From: Bdellovibrionaceae bacterium UBA2316
GTDB lineage: Bacteria > Bdellovibrionota > Bdellovibrionia > Bdellovibrionales > Bdellovibrionaceae
Assembly (NCBI GenBank): GCA_002345205.1
Contig: DDVI01000091.1
Location: 25,096-89,095, forward strand
Direction of reading: 5' to 3'
Length of the DNA: 64,000 bases
In this document: piece after piece, positions 26,278-35,330 of the stretch
How the letters are laid out: each line of letters begins with the position of its first letter
How positions within the stretch are numbered: the first letter of the stretch is position 1
Notes under the pieces: model-generated
Seen by the model: the letters and a program-made list of their open reading frames with translations, nothing else
The model's database searches: none
Told to the model about the DNA's origin: nothing
Translations under genes and position numbers: made by a program

Positions 26278-26943
26278 TTAGTTTTTCGTCGTTTTTACGA
26301 CTCCGAACCGAATTTGAGTGGATGGAAGAACATACTCGCGAACAAGGGCCGGAAAAAAGATAGAGCAAAGCTGCGTTGGAATCTCTGTGATCTCTAGTCC
26401 CCACTGTTCGCCTTTCATGTGATAAAGAATCCCACCTTTAGGCATAATTTTGCGAGCAAGCAAAATGGTTTTAGAAATATTTCCGAATCCTCTAACAATC
26501 GCAAATTTAACGGAATCTTGAGGTAACGTTTCGAACGCGGCATGCAGGACTTTAATACTGCTAATACTTAACGTATCCGCAACATGACGAAGGAACTCGA
26601 CTTTTCTTAGATCGGTCTCGACTAAAGTGACCTGAATTTCTGGATGCAAAACGGCAAAAACAACTCCTGGAAAGCCATTTCCACTACCAAAGTCGTAAAT
26701 TTGCTTGATTCCAGGAGAATCTTCTAAAACTATCTGGCTCCCAAGTATACAATCCGCAAAATGCAGCGCGTCAGCAACGGGGATCGTCTTAGGGCTTACT
26801 AAGCTTAAAGTCTTGTTATGCTTAACGACGAGATCAAAATAGGAACGAAGAGTCGCCAGAGTTTTTTCCGACAAATCAGGAAACCACTCTTTAATTCGCC
26901 AAGGAATTTTTATTGCTTCATCGTTGTTGGTGTTGGCGGCCAA
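26278..26943 (-). CDS. rsmG: 16S rRNA (guanine527-N7)-methyltransferase RsmG
   Basis: An S-adenosylmethionine-dependent methylase of 16S rRNA G527 (formerly GidB), 221 residues. The SAM-binding motif IYDFGSGNGFPGVVFAV and the acidic VTLVETDLRKVEFLRH that follows are clear, as is the later VRGFGNISK region. It overlaps the end of mnmG by 26 bases, the conserved gidA-gidB pairing next to parAB. Confidence 0.96.
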   Translation of the reverse strand: MAANTNNDEAIKIPWRIKEWFPDLSEKTLATLRSYFDLVVKHNKTLSLVSPKTIPVADALHFADCILGSQIVLEDSPGIKQIYDFGSGNGFPGVVFAVLHPEIQVTLVETDLRKVEFLRHVADTLSISSIKVLHAAFETLPQDSVKFAIVRGFGNISKTILLARKIMPKGGILYHMKGEQWGLEITEIPTQLCSIFFPALVREYVLPSTQIRFGVVKTTKN

Positions 26944-28831
26944 GAGAATTCTCCTTCAGAAGTTTGCGACCTTTGATATGAATAATCATAGCCTGAATCG
27001 CTGAAGGATTAACACCACTAATGCGTTGGGCTTGGCCCAAGGTTAAGGGTTTTACGCGAGTTAATTTTTCGCACTCTTCCGCAGAGAGACCCTTTACATC
27101 ATAATAAACTAAATCAGTCGGAACTTTGAAATCTTCAAGGTTTTTTGCTTGTTGAATAAGCTCATTTTGTCTCTGAATGTAACCCGAATATTTAACTTCA
27201 ATTTCAACGGCATCTAAAACATTTGGATCTTCATTTACATCACCCAGAAAACTAATCGCATCTTGAGTTGAAATCTCTGGACGACGCAAAAGTTCTTCCA
27301 ACGTTGTCGACTTCAATAAAGCTGATGACTTCAATTCAGTCATACGAGCCTGAATGGCTGGCGTCGGAGTAATGCGCGTCTCTTTTAGCCTAGCCAAAAG
27401 TTTAGCTCTACGCGATTTTACATTCAAAAGTTCCTCGACTCTGGCCTCGGATAATAAACCAATACCTAGTGAAGCATTAGCTAACCTATCAATAGTATTG
27501 TCTTCTCTTAAAACAAGTCGGTGCTCCGCACGTGAGGTGAACATTCGGTAGGGTTCGCGTGTTCCTTTGGTAACTAAGTCGTCAACAAGAACGCCCATGT
27601 AGGCAAGTTCACGTCCCAATATTAAAGGATCCACATTTCGCAAATACTTATCCGCATTCACGCCGGCTAAAAAACCTTGGGCGGCAGCTTCTTCGTACCC
27701 CGAAGTTCCATTAATTTGCCCGGCCATAAATAAATTTTGAACCGCACGACTAGAAAGTGACTTTTCAATTTGAGTCGGTTCAAAATAATCGTATTCAACG
27801 GCATAACCGTAACGAACGACTTTTACATTTTCCAAACCCGGAATTGTTCTCAAAAACCGATCTTGAACCTCTTCCGGTAGCGACGTTGAAATCCCTTGAA
27901 GATAAATCAAATCGCTCTCTAAGCTTTCGGGCTCTAAGAACGTTTGATGGGAATCGCGATCAGCAAAGCGATGAATTTTATCTTCGATACTTGGACAATA
28001 ACGAGGACCAACACCTTCAATAATTCCACAAAACATAGGGGATTTATCTAGATTTTTTCGTATAATTTCGTGTGTTTCTTCAGTAGTTCTAGATAAAAAA
28101 CAAGCAATTTGAGGCAACTGAGGAAACTCGCGTGTGCTGAAGCTAAATGGATAGTAGTTTGTGTCGCCAAACTGTTCCTGTGTTTTAGACCAATCAATTG
28201 ACTCTTTCTGCAAACGAGCCGGAGTCCCTGTTTTCAAACGTTGAACATTTAAACCGAACGATTTTAACTGATCCGATAGTCCAACAGAAGACTTATCACC
28301 AATTCGCCCGCCTTCAATTTGCTTCAAACCAAAGTGCATAACACCGTTCATGAATGTCCCGGTAGTTAAAATCACAACCTTACTAAAAATCCGCGAAGAA
28401 TCGGGAAGAATAACGCCGTGACAAGAGTCCTTTTCAAGAACAAGCGCCTTAACTTCAGATTCTAATATAGAAAGATTTGGCTGAGTGGAAATAATCTCCT
28501 TCATGCGACGGGAATATTTAATTTTATCAGACTGCACTCGTGTTCCGCGAACCGCGGGGCCACGAGACGAATTTAATCTTTTAAATTGAATGCATGTTTC
28601 ATCCGCGACTTGGGCCATTTGCCCGCCAAGTACATCAAGTTCACGAACCATGTGACCCTTTGCAAGACCACCAATGCTGGGATTGCAGCTCATGTATCCG
28701 ATTCGATCTCTATTGGAAGTAACTAAAAGAGTTTTGTGCCCTAATCGAGCAGTCGATAAGCACGCCTCAATACCCGCGTGACCACCACCCACCACAATCA
28801 CATCATAATCAAAACTCTTAGTGCTATTCAT
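26918..28831 (-). CDS. mnmG: tRNA uridine-5-carboxymethylaminomethyl modification enzyme MnmG
   Basis: The FAD-dependent partner of MnmE in forming cmnm5/nm5 at wobble U34 of tRNAs, 637 residues (formerly GidA). It begins with an FAD dinucleotide fold, DVIVVGGGHAGIEACLSTAR. SCNPSIGGLAKGHMVRELD, LKTGTPARL and the GYEEAAAQGFLAGVNA block are intact. The C-terminal helical domain that binds MnmE/tRNA is full length. It is transcribed with rsmG; a candidate promoter lies at 28907-28935. Confidence 0.97.
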   Translation of the reverse strand: MNSTKSFDYDVIVVGGGHAGIEACLSTARLGHKTLLVTSNRDRIGYMSCNPSIGGLAKGHMVRELDVLGGQMAQVADETCIQFKRLNSSRGPAVRGTRVQSDKIKYSRRMKEIISTQPNLSILESEVKALVLEKDSCHGVILPDSSRIFSKVVILTTGTFMNGVMHFGLKQIEGGRIGDKSSVGLSDQLKSFGLNVQRLKTGTPARLQKESIDWSKTQEQFGDTNYYPFSFSTREFPQLPQIACFLSRTTEETHEIIRKNLDKSPMFCGIIEGVGPRYCPSIEDKIHRFADRDSHQTFLEPESLESDLIYLQGISTSLPEEVQDRFLRTIPGLENVKVVRYGYAVEYDYFEPTQIEKSLSSRAVQNLFMAGQINGTSGYEEAAAQGFLAGVNADKYLRNVDPLILGRELAYMGVLVDDLVTKGTREPYRMFTSRAEHRLVLREDNTIDRLANASLGIGLLSEARVEELLNVKSRRAKLLARLKETRITPTPAIQARMTELKSSALLKSTTLEELLRRPEISTQDAISFLGDVNEDPNVLDAVEIEVKYSGYIQRQNELIQQAKNLEDFKVPTDLVYYDVKGLSAEECEKLTRVKPLTLGQAQRISGVNPSAIQAMIIHIKGRKLLKENSLGRQHQQR

Positions 28832-28906
28832 AGGTTAGCTATTTAAACTGAATCGAAGGGAAAATCCATTGGTTCTTAGATGACTATGCCTTTTGACTAT
28901 TCTTAG

Positions 28907-28935
28907 GGTATAAATTCTTCATTTTGCCTACTCAA
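28907..28935 (-). promoter_or_regulatory. Candidate promoter of mnmG-rsmG
   Basis: On the minus strand, TTGAGT (28935-28930), a 17-base spacer and TATACC (28912-28907) lie in the 150-base gap between mnmE and mnmG, about 75 bases upstream of the mnmG start. The match is moderate and unsupported by other evidence. Confidence 0.3.
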
Positions 28936-28981
28936 ATCTAGCCAAAACTACGACTTAAGTACTTGTTCTGATTAGTCAAAG

Positions 28982-30415
28982 CTATTTACCTAAGCAAAAC
29001 TCTTTAAATACCTTATCCAAAATCTGATCATCATAGACCTCGCCTACCGTACGTTGAAGAGCCATCAGACAACCCTTCAGGTCAAACGCGACAAATTCTG
29101 AACCGAGCTGGCTATTTAAACCGTTGACTACTTTCTCCAAGAGTTCATAGGCCTGACGAAGTTCCTCACGTTGACGAGCACTCGAAACAGACACGGATTC
29201 TATGTGGGCAAACTTAGAAATCCAGTAGTCATAGACTCTCTCTAGCACCTGTTGCTTAGTTTCTGAGCTTTTACAGGTCGTAAAAAGTAGCGAATTATCG
29301 TCAAAAATATAGGGTTTTTTGTCGATATTTGACCCTAAAATAGCCTTTAATTCTGCCTGTTTAGCAGGCATGTCAGAGGGTTTTAAAAGATCGATCTTAT
29401 TGAGAATAAAAAGAGTCCGCTCTAAATTAAGGTCTTTAAAAATTAAGTCTTCCTGATGCTTCAAAGGTTTTGAAGCATCCAAAATAACTAAATTAATGAA
29501 ACTGTCTTTTCGTTCTTTAATTGAACGTTCAACACCAATTTTTTCGATCGGGTCATTCGAGTTCGTGCGAATCCCTGCGGTGTCTACTAATGTGAATTTC
29601 AAGTTTCTATATAGTAGGTCTTCACGAATCACATCACGAGTCGTCCCGGCAATGTCGGATACGATCGAGCGATCATTTCCCAAAAGAATATTCATCAGGC
29701 TGGATTTACCTACGTTCGGCTCGCCACTTAATACTAAAACAATCCCGTCTTTAAGAACCCGACCCGTTTCATAGGTGTTTAGTAGATCTTTAAAATGAAT
29801 TTTCACATTTTGAAGTTTGCTAATCAAAACTGTGTCTTCAACAACCGTGATTCCTTGCTCAGAGAAATCAATTCCCGCCTCAATGTGAGCCAAACACCAA
29901 ACAATGTCATCCTTAATATGATTTACCTTAGACGACAATTCACCTTTTAACTGGCGAAGAGCAAGCTCTGAACCCAGTTCAGAATGGGAATGAATTAAAG
30001 AAAGAATGCTTTCTGCTTGAACCAGATCTACTCGACCATTCATGAAAGCGCGATAAGTGAATTCTCCGTTAATCGCAACATCAGCGCCGTTTCTGCAAAG
30101 CTCATTCAAAATAGCGTTACAAATCACAGGTGAACCATGACACGAAACCTCGACCACGCGTTCACCCGTAAACGATTTACCCGCTTCAAATGGCAAAACC
30201 AAAACTTCGTCGATAGACTTTTGAGTTTGAGTATTTAAAAACTCATCTAGAAATGCTTTGTGGGATTCGAATGTGCGATTTTTTTTCTTAAGAGACTTTT
30301 GGGTAATTTCAAAAGCATTAGGGCCACTGATACGAATAACTGATATCCCACCGTAGCCCATGGGCGTGGAGACAGAGCAAATAGTAAAATGATCCCTGCC
30401 TTCACCAAAATTCAT
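28982..30415 (-). CDS. mnmE: tRNA modification GTPase MnmE
   Basis: The GTPase partner of MnmG in U34 tRNA modification, 477 residues (formerly TrmE/ThdF). The N-terminal folate-binding dimerisation domain includes GYGGISVIRISGP and a central helical part. The inserted G domain (about residues 225-400) has the P-loop SGEPNVGKSSLMN, DIAGTTRD switch I, DTAGIR G3 and NKID G4. The C-terminus is FCLGK, retaining the family C-x-GK cysteine with Leu in place of the usual Ile. It follows jag by 3 bases. Confidence 0.97.
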   Translation of the reverse strand: MNFGEGRDHFTICSVSTPMGYGGISVIRISGPNAFEITQKSLKKKNRTFESHKAFLDEFLNTQTQKSIDEVLVLPFEAGKSFTGERVVEVSCHGSPVICNAILNELCRNGADVAINGEFTYRAFMNGRVDLVQAESILSLIHSHSELGSELALRQLKGELSSKVNHIKDDIVWCLAHIEAGIDFSEQGITVVEDTVLISKLQNVKIHFKDLLNTYETGRVLKDGIVLVLSGEPNVGKSSLMNILLGNDRSIVSDIAGTTRDVIREDLLYRNLKFTLVDTAGIRTNSNDPIEKIGVERSIKERKDSFINLVILDASKPLKHQEDLIFKDLNLERTLFILNKIDLLKPSDMPAKQAELKAILGSNIDKKPYIFDDNSLLFTTCKSSETKQQVLERVYDYWISKFAHIESVSVSSARQREELRQAYELLEKVVNGLNSQLGSEFVAFDLKGCLMALQRTVGEVYDDQILDKVFKEFCLGK

Positions 30416-30418
30416 AGA

Positions 30419-30976
30419 CTATTCTTGCGCGCTAACGTTTTCAGCGTCAGGAGCGTTTTCATTTTTAGCAGGATAAATTTTGATCTTTTTGTAAAGACCT
30501 TCGCCTAAAGAACGGCTTTTTACACGCGTATCTTTTGAAAGATATTGATGAACCACTTTTCTCTCTTTAGGAGGAAGCGCGCGATAGTAAACCGCCTTAT
30601 TTTGTGTAATTGCGATCTCTTTTAAATTGTCAGCGCGTTCGATTAAAGCCGCTTCTGATTCTTCACGGTATCCACCGCAATCTACAAGAACGCTTGAGCG
30701 GTCTTCGGGGAAGTGATGTTGAACTACGCGTTTAAGTAACAATTGAAAAGAATCAAGTAACTGACCTTTTCTGTCTTTAAATAACTCTTCATCTGGACCG
30801 GAAAGTTGAATATCAAAAGAATAGCTGTCGCCATCGTTTTTTTCAGTTTTGATTTCATATTCAAGTTCAAATCCACCGTTTGCTAACAAACCTTCTAGTG
30901 TTTGTCTTAATAAATCTTCAACGGCGCTGTCAGAAGTTTTCTTTCCAGATCCAAATAGCTTTTTGAAAAAATTCAT
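30419..30976 (-). CDS. jag: Jag/KhpB-type RNA-binding protein (KH + R3H)
   Basis: A 185-residue RNA-binding protein of the Jag/SpoIIIJ-associated family. The layout is a short N-terminal part (MNFFKKLFGSGKK), a KH-like domain at about 25-100 (GPDEELFKDRKGQLLDSFQLLLKRVV), then an R3H domain at about 105-165 with RALPPKERKVVHQYLSKD and the basic VKSRSLGEGLYKKIKI. It sits between yidC and mnmE, the standard position in many bacteria. The Jag-N domain seen in Firmicutes appears absent or very short. Confidence 0.9.
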   Translation of the reverse strand: MNFFKKLFGSGKKTSDSAVEDLLRQTLEGLLANGGFELEYEIKTEKNDGDSYSFDIQLSGPDEELFKDRKGQLLDSFQLLLKRVVQHHFPEDRSSVLVDCGGYREESEAALIERADNLKEIAITQNKAVYYRALPPKERKVVHQYLSKDTRVKSRSLGEGLYKKIKIYPAKNENAPDAENVSAQE

Positions 30977-31002
30977 TTTTCCTCCTCAGTAGTAATATAG
31001 GC

Positions 31003-32607
31003 TTATGCTGCTTTGTTAGTTTTCATCATTGCATACTGTTGAATCACGCCAAATAAAGCGCTTACGAACATGTATAGAGTTAATCCACTCGGCAAATTAA
31101 TCATGAACACAGTAAAAATTAATGGCATATACATCAAAATTTTTGCCTGCATAGGATCCATCTGTGTCGGTGTCAATTTTTGTTGAACAAACATCGTTAC
31201 GCCCATCAAAATAGGCAACACAAAGAATTTATCATGCGCGCTTAGGTCCTGAATCCAGAACATAAAGGGGCTGCCGTATAACTCAATACTAGAGCCAATC
31301 ACGCGATATAGAGCAAAGAAAATCGGAATTTGAAGTAACATTGGCAAACAACCGCCGAATGGGTTCGCCTTGTTCTCTTTCATCAAATTCATTACTTCTT
31401 GATTCATACGGACTGGATCGTCTTTGTATTTTTCTCGAACAGCAGTCATTAGCGGCTGAATCTTTTGCATAGCCTTCATTGATTTATAGGACATTAAGTT
31501 AAATGGAAGTACAAACAACCGAACCAAAAGAGTTAACAAAATAATCGCAATACCCCAGTTAGGAATTTGGGAAAAAAACCATTTCATAGTGTATAGCAAC
31601 GGTTTTGCAATGAAGCTCATCCAACCAAAGTTAATTACTTGCGCAAGTTCAGGATGAATAGACGTCATTGTATCGATTGCTTTTCCACCAGCGAAATAAG
31701 TTTGATTTAAAGTTACATCTTTAACCCCATCATTCACCCGATAAATTAACTCAGCTAATGCCGTTTTTTTATCGAATGAGCTAGACATTTTAGCTTCCGG
31801 AATAGTGTCTGATTGATCAACGATCGCAGCAGCGAAATACTGACTACCGATTGCCAGCAAATTCACGCCTTTAGCGTCTCCTGAGGTATCGTTCTTAGCC
31901 GATGAAAAATTTAATGTTGTGTGAGTGTTTTCGTGAGCAACATAGAAATCTTGGTGCTCGTACGAAGGAAATAACCAAGAGGTGCTGTGGTTATCCATTG
32001 TTTTTTCTGGGATGTAAAACTTAACAGATGGTGCTGTTTTTTCATTTAAAGAAACTAATTTCGTAGCTGCTTTGAAAGAGTTGTTTTTCTCTATAAATTC
32101 AAGTTCTCTTTCGATTTTAATGGACGCATCTGAATAAACACCTTTGTATTTACCTTTTTCAATTTCCTGAACATCGAAATAAACATCTGAACCATCAGCT
32201 AATTTCAATTCAAACAAACCTACTGAATCTGAAACACCGATTTTAATCGTCTCACCATTTTTATCTTTGTAGTTTTTGATATCTACATTTCTAACACCCA
32301 TGCCGCGTGAAGAAAGATTAAAAGAGATATTTTCGCCAGTAAAAGCAAATACTTTTTCTTCAGGTTTCGCTACGGTTTTAGCATCAGCAGAAGGCGCGGG
32401 CGTATCAACTGTTGTTGCTTGTGCCGGCTTATCCGCAGTAGGCGTAGCTGCTGTAGTAGGTAGCGCTTCTTGAGTCGCAGCGGGCTTTTGGCCATAACCT
32501 GGATATTTCTTTTGTAGGTATTGGTTCCAGCCAAAATAAAAAAGTGCAAACACTAACATGGCTACAATGAAACGACCGTTAAATGGACTGTCTTTTTGAT
32601 CTTGCAC
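31003..32607 (-). CDS. yidC: Membrane protein insertase YidC
   Basis: An inner-membrane insertase, 534 residues, of the Gram-negative type. It has an N-terminal anchor (FIVAMLVFALFYFGWNQYL), a Pro/Ala/Thr linker (about 40-85), the large periplasmic beta domain (about 90-335), and the conserved five-helix core from about 345. The core includes PFNLMSYKSMKAMQKIQPLM and NPFGGCLPMLLQIPIFFALY. It starts with GTG at 32607, sharing one base with the yidD stop (TAGTG), with AAAGGAG 7 bases upstream. Confidence 0.97.
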   Translation of the reverse strand: MQDQKDSPFNGRFIVAMLVFALFYFGWNQYLQKKYPGYGQKPAATQEALPTTAATPTADKPAQATTVDTPAPSADAKTVAKPEEKVFAFTGENISFNLSSRGMGVRNVDIKNYKDKNGETIKIGVSDSVGLFELKLADGSDVYFDVQEIEKGKYKGVYSDASIKIERELEFIEKNNSFKAATKLVSLNEKTAPSVKFYIPEKTMDNHSTSWLFPSYEHQDFYVAHENTHTTLNFSSAKNDTSGDAKGVNLLAIGSQYFAAAIVDQSDTIPEAKMSSSFDKKTALAELIYRVNDGVKDVTLNQTYFAGGKAIDTMTSIHPELAQVINFGWMSFIAKPLLYTMKWFFSQIPNWGIAIILLTLLVRLFVLPFNLMSYKSMKAMQKIQPLMTAVREKYKDDPVRMNQEVMNLMKENKANPFGGCLPMLLQIPIFFALYRVIGSSIELYGSPFMFWIQDLSAHDKFFVLPILMGVTMFVQQKLTPTQMDPMQAKILMYMPLIFTVFMINLPSGLTLYMFVSALFGVIQQYAMMKTNKAA

Positions 32608-32876
32608 TAAGATCTCCTTTCGGGAACTGGGTCATAACCGCCTTGTGAAAAAGGCCGACATTTGCATAACCTAATTGATACTAGTTTGATAGCGAAAAAT
32701 GGACTGTGAATATGAAATGCCTCAGAGGCATATTGCGAACATGATGGATGAAATTTACAATTTCCACCCATGAATTGAGTGCCTAAAGTACGATAGGCAC
32801 CAATCAATAATAAACCTAAAAATTTCAGACTATTCTGTAGTATAGAAGTGGCTCTATTTGGCAGTTTTAGGGGCAT
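32607..32876 (-). CDS. yidD: Membrane protein insertion efficiency factor YidD
   Basis: A small DUF37 protein that assists YidC insertion at the membrane. About 89 residues from MPLKLPN (32876); an upstream ATG at 32903 is also in frame but would overlap rnpA by 50 bases and lacks a ribosome binding site. The signature GGNCKFHPSCSQYASEAF and the later CKCRPFSQGGYDPVP are intact. It overlaps the rnpA 3' end and abuts yidC in the universal rpmH-rnpA-yidD-yidC order. Confidence 0.93.
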   Translation of the reverse strand: MPLKLPNRATSILQNSLKFLGLLLIGAYRTLGTQFMGGNCKFHPSCSQYASEAFHIHSPFFAIKLVSIRLCKCRPFSQGGYDPVPERRS

Positions 32877-33240
32877 GCTTCTTACTAATAAATTTAATCC
32901 CATTATTTAATACTTTTTTGAAGCTTAAAAAACTCATATTTTTGTAGTAATCTTCGCCCATTGGCTTAATGAAGACAGAAAATTTAACGATTATCCGTGG
33001 GTTTTCTTTTAAAAACTCTGATAATTCCTGTTTCATCCACCGTCGGACACGATTCCTTACGGCGGCATTTCCTACTTTTCGACTTAATATAAACCCGATT
33101 TGGGATTTGGGGGAATTGGTGTCGTATTCTGCGTCGATACTGATTAGCATCCACGAAGCCGCCCAAAATTTTATTCCCCGCTCTTTAAGATATAAAAAAT
33201 CTGAGTTCTTATTGATTGAACTAAATGGCTTACTTACCAC
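32854..33240 (-). CDS. rnpA: Ribonuclease P protein component
   Basis: The protein cofactor of RNase P, which matures tRNA 5' ends; 128 residues. The RNP motif is recognisable in SRKVGNAAVRNRVRRWMKQ. The start is GTG at 33240, overlapping the rpmH end by 11 bases with no strong ribosome binding site of its own, so translation is probably coupled to rpmH. Confidence 0.94.
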   Translation of the reverse strand: MVSKPFSSINKNSDFLYLKERGIKFWAASWMLISIDAEYDTNSPKSQIGFILSRKVGNAAVRNRVRRWMKQELSEFLKENPRIIVKFSVFIKPMGEDYYKNMSFLSFKKVLNNGIKFISKKHAPKTAK

Positions 33241-33379
33241 TAATTTCTACAGAAAGCTTCTTACGTCCTTTAGCACGTCTACGGCTAAGAACTTTTTGTC
33301 CGTCTTTAGTTTTCATACGAGTTCTAAAGCCATGTGTTTTTTTACGGCGTTTTTTTGACGGTTGGTACGTTCTTTTCAT
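33230..33379 (-). CDS. rpmH: 50S ribosomal protein L34
   Basis: A 49-residue, highly basic ribosomal protein read directly from the minus strand. It begins MKRTYQPSKKRRKKTHGFRT, the universal L34 N-terminus, continues through GQKVLSRRRAKGRKKLS and ends EISGK-stop at 33230. AAGGAG lies 8 bases upstream of the ATG. It is the first gene of the rpmH-rnpA-yidD-yidC-jag-mnmE run and divergent from dnaA. Confidence 0.97.
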   Translation of the reverse strand: MKRTYQPSKKRRKKTHGFRTRMKTKDGQKVLSRRRAKGRKKLSVEISGK

Positions 33380-33420
33380 TGTAATCTCCTTAAGTGGCAG
33401 AACTAAAAATCAGATTCATC

Positions 33421-33449
33421 TTTATGTACTTAATAAACTTATTTTACAA
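33421..33449 (-). promoter_or_regulatory. Candidate promoter of the rpmH operon
   Basis: Minus strand: TTGTAA (33449-33444), 17 bases, CATAAA (33426-33421), about 40 bases upstream of the rpmH start. Each box matches the sigma70 consensus at four of six positions. Confidence 0.35.
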
Positions 33450-33511
33450 GCAGAAATTTAATCTTAACCCCATAGAGACCCAAACAAATCCCGGTTTTTA
33501 CGTTTCAAAAC

Positions 33512-33527
33512 GCCTTTCGGTAAAGGC
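33512..33527. repeat. Perfect hairpin in the rpmH-dnaA spacer
   Basis: GCCTTT (33512-33517) and AAAGGC (33522-33527) pair perfectly around a CGGT loop. Read on the minus strand it is followed by GTTTTGAAACG, so it could act as a weak terminator or as leader structure. There is no proper T-run on the plus strand. Confidence 0.45.
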
Positions 33528-33702
33528 CTACCCTTAACCGTTTCTGTGAAGCCACTACCTATTGTAAAAATTTTAAAAAACACCACTAGATAACTGGTCG
33601 TTAAAAATTCACAATGCAGCATTCAGGACTAGTGTTGAAAACCCCATAGTCCCTTGTTACTTCTTTTCGTCTTATCTTTTTCGAAGGTTCAGAGGGGTTA
33701 TA

Positions 33703-35118
33703 ATGCTTATCGATTCGCATTTTTGGGATCAAGTTAAGTCCAACATGAAAGGTAGGAATCTAAACAACAAGTTGCTAGATACTTGGTTAGATCCTATCGA
33801 ATATTTAAACACAGCCGGCAGTGACGTTAGACCAAAAATTGTTCTTGGGGTCCCGAATGCGTTTCATCAATATTTTGTTATTGAAAACCTACAAGACAAA
33901 ATTTATTCAGAGATTTCAGGTCTTTGTAATTCTCAGTTTGAGGTTGAGTTCGTAGTAACCGGCAACAAAGTACCTGCCCCCCCAGAAAGCCCGCAAGCTC
34001 TGGAAGAGGCAATTTTTAACCCCACACAACCGGTGAATATTGCATTAAAAAATGCAGCTCTTTTTAATAAAGATAAGCCGTTTAATTCAGATCCACTGAA
34101 CACGGAACTTACGTTTTCTACATTTGTAGTGGGAAAAAACTCGGAATTTGCTCATGCGGCAACCTATAACGTAACTAAAAATCCAGGTGGCGATGATTAT
34201 AATCCTCTATATATATATGGTCCGGTGGGAATGGGTAAAACTCACTTGCTACATGCTGCTGGTAATTATATTCGTGAGAGCTATCCCCAATTAAGAATCA
34301 TTTATATTTCAGCCGAACACTTTATGAATGAGTGTATTTCGTCTATTCGCCATCATAAAATGGATAAATTCCGCCAAAAATATCGCGAAAATGCTGATAT
34401 TTTACTAGTGGATGATGTTCAATTTATCGGCAAAGGGGAAGCTGTACAGGAAGAGTTCTTCCATACGATTAATACGTTTATTGAGCGTAAAAAGCAGGTA
34501 ATTTTAGCTTCTGATCGTATGCCAAAAGATATTATCGATCTTGAAGATCGTAATAGAACGCGCTTAGAGCGCGGTTTAATTGCTGATATTACAATGCCGG
34601 ATCTTGAAACTCGTATTGCAATTTTGCGTTATAAAGCGGAACGTTTTGCAGTTCGTTTATCTGATGAAGTCGCTACGTATATTGCCCGTATTTCGAAACG
34701 TTCAATCAGAGAATTAGAAGGTAACCTTAAAAAAGTGAAAATGTTTTCTGAATTGCAGGGTCTGCAAATCGATTACGACCTTGTTAAACGCATTCTTTCA
34801 AGCCACGAGACAACAAGTACTATCGGGGCAGAAGAAATCCTTAGACGGGTTGCTGATCACTATAAAGTTAAAATTGCGGACCTTAAATCAACAACTCGCG
34901 CGAAACAAATTGTAGTTCCGCGGCAAATTGCAATGTATTTGATCAAGAAATTTTTGGACAAATCATTAGTAGATATTGGCAAAACTTTTGGTGGTCGTGA
35001 TCACACTACTGTTATGAATGCACTTGAAAGAGTGAAGTTTCTACAGTCAAAGGATCAGGATATCTTTAAAGATATCGAAGAGTTAGAGAGTAGAATCCAC
35101 AATATCACAGGGGTGTGA
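33703..35118 (+). CDS. dnaA: Chromosomal replication initiator protein DnaA
   Basis: The AAA+ initiator that binds DnaA boxes and opens oriC; 471 residues. Domain I is the first 90 or so residues (FWDQVKSNMKGR). The AAA+ core has Walker A GPVGMGKTHLLHA, Walker B ILLVDDVQFI and sensor residues. Domain IV carries the DnaA signature GGRDHTTVMNALERV near the C-terminus. It starts at ATG 33703 after AGAGGGG. It is divergent from rpmH and followed by the oriC elements. Confidence 0.98.
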   Translation: MLIDSHFWDQVKSNMKGRNLNNKLLDTWLDPIEYLNTAGSDVRPKIVLGVPNAFHQYFVIENLQDKIYSEISGLCNSQFEVEFVVTGNKVPAPPESPQALEEAIFNPTQPVNIALKNAALFNKDKPFNSDPLNTELTFSTFVVGKNSEFAHAATYNVTKNPGGDDYNPLYIYGPVGMGKTHLLHAAGNYIRESYPQLRIIYISAEHFMNECISSIRHHKMDKFRQKYRENADILLVDDVQFIGKGEAVQEEFFHTINTFIERKKQVILASDRMPKDIIDLEDRNRTRLERGLIADITMPDLETRIAILRYKAERFAVRLSDEVATYIARISKRSIRELEGNLKKVKMFSELQGLQIDYDLVKRILSSHETTSTIGAEEILRRVADHYKVKIADLKSTTRAKQIVVPRQIAMYLIKKFLDKSLVDIGKTFGGRDHTTVMNALERVKFLQSKDQDIFKDIEELESRIHNITGV

Positions 35119-35138
35119 ATTGGGATTGTGTAAAAACG

Positions 35139-35147
35139 TGTGGATAA
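35139..35147 (-). promoter_or_regulatory. DnaA box, perfect consensus
   Basis: TGTGGATAA on the plus strand, which is TTATCCACA on the minus strand, 21 bases after the dnaA stop. Confidence 0.85.
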
Positions 35148-35218
35148 ATCTACCGGAAACTTTGGGGATTTAGAAAACGCGGTTTTATACAGAGTTTCGG
35201 GGCTTTTTGTTAATGACT

Positions 35219-35227
35219 TTATCCACT
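35219..35227 (+). promoter_or_regulatory. DnaA box, one mismatch
   Basis: TTATCCACT on the plus strand, differing from the consensus only at the last base. Confidence 0.65.
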
Positions 35228-35281
35228 TGGATACGTTAATAAAATCAACAGCTTAATAAGCTAAGTGTGAAATCCACAGCC

Positions 35282-35296
35282 CTACTACTACTACTA
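35282..35296 (+). repeat. DnaA-trio-like (CTA)5 repeat
   Basis: Five consecutive CTA units, giving 3'-GAT-5' repeats on the opposite strand, the form of the DnaA-trio that guides DnaA onto single-stranded DNA. They follow a DnaA-box-like sequence and CAGCC and directly precede AT-rich DNA. Confidence 0.7.
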
Positions 35297-35330
35297 GTTA
35301 TTTATATATATAGTATTAATAATTATATTG
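35297..35330. other. AT-rich DNA unwinding element
   Basis: This stretch consists almost only of A and T (GTTATTTATATATATAG and onward), directly after the trinucleotide repeat and just before the dnaN ribosome binding site GAGGA. It is the expected site of initial strand opening. Confidence 0.65.

Larger units (their letters stand above)
33380..33702. other. rpmH-dnaA divergent intergenic region
   Basis: 323 bases without a gene. It should hold the promoters of rpmH (minus) and dnaA (plus). A strong AGGGG ribosome binding site precedes the dnaA ATG. I find no good DnaA box here (the best is AAATTCACA at 33605-33613, two mismatches), so the functional origin elements seem to lie on the other side of dnaA. 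A perfect hairpin sits at 33512-33527. Nothing else is recognised. Confidence 0.6.

Noticed and set aside
32969..33358. 129-residue plus-strand open frame opposite rnpA and rpmH
   Set aside because: Both rnpA and rpmH are unmistakable on the minus strand; this frame has no family features.
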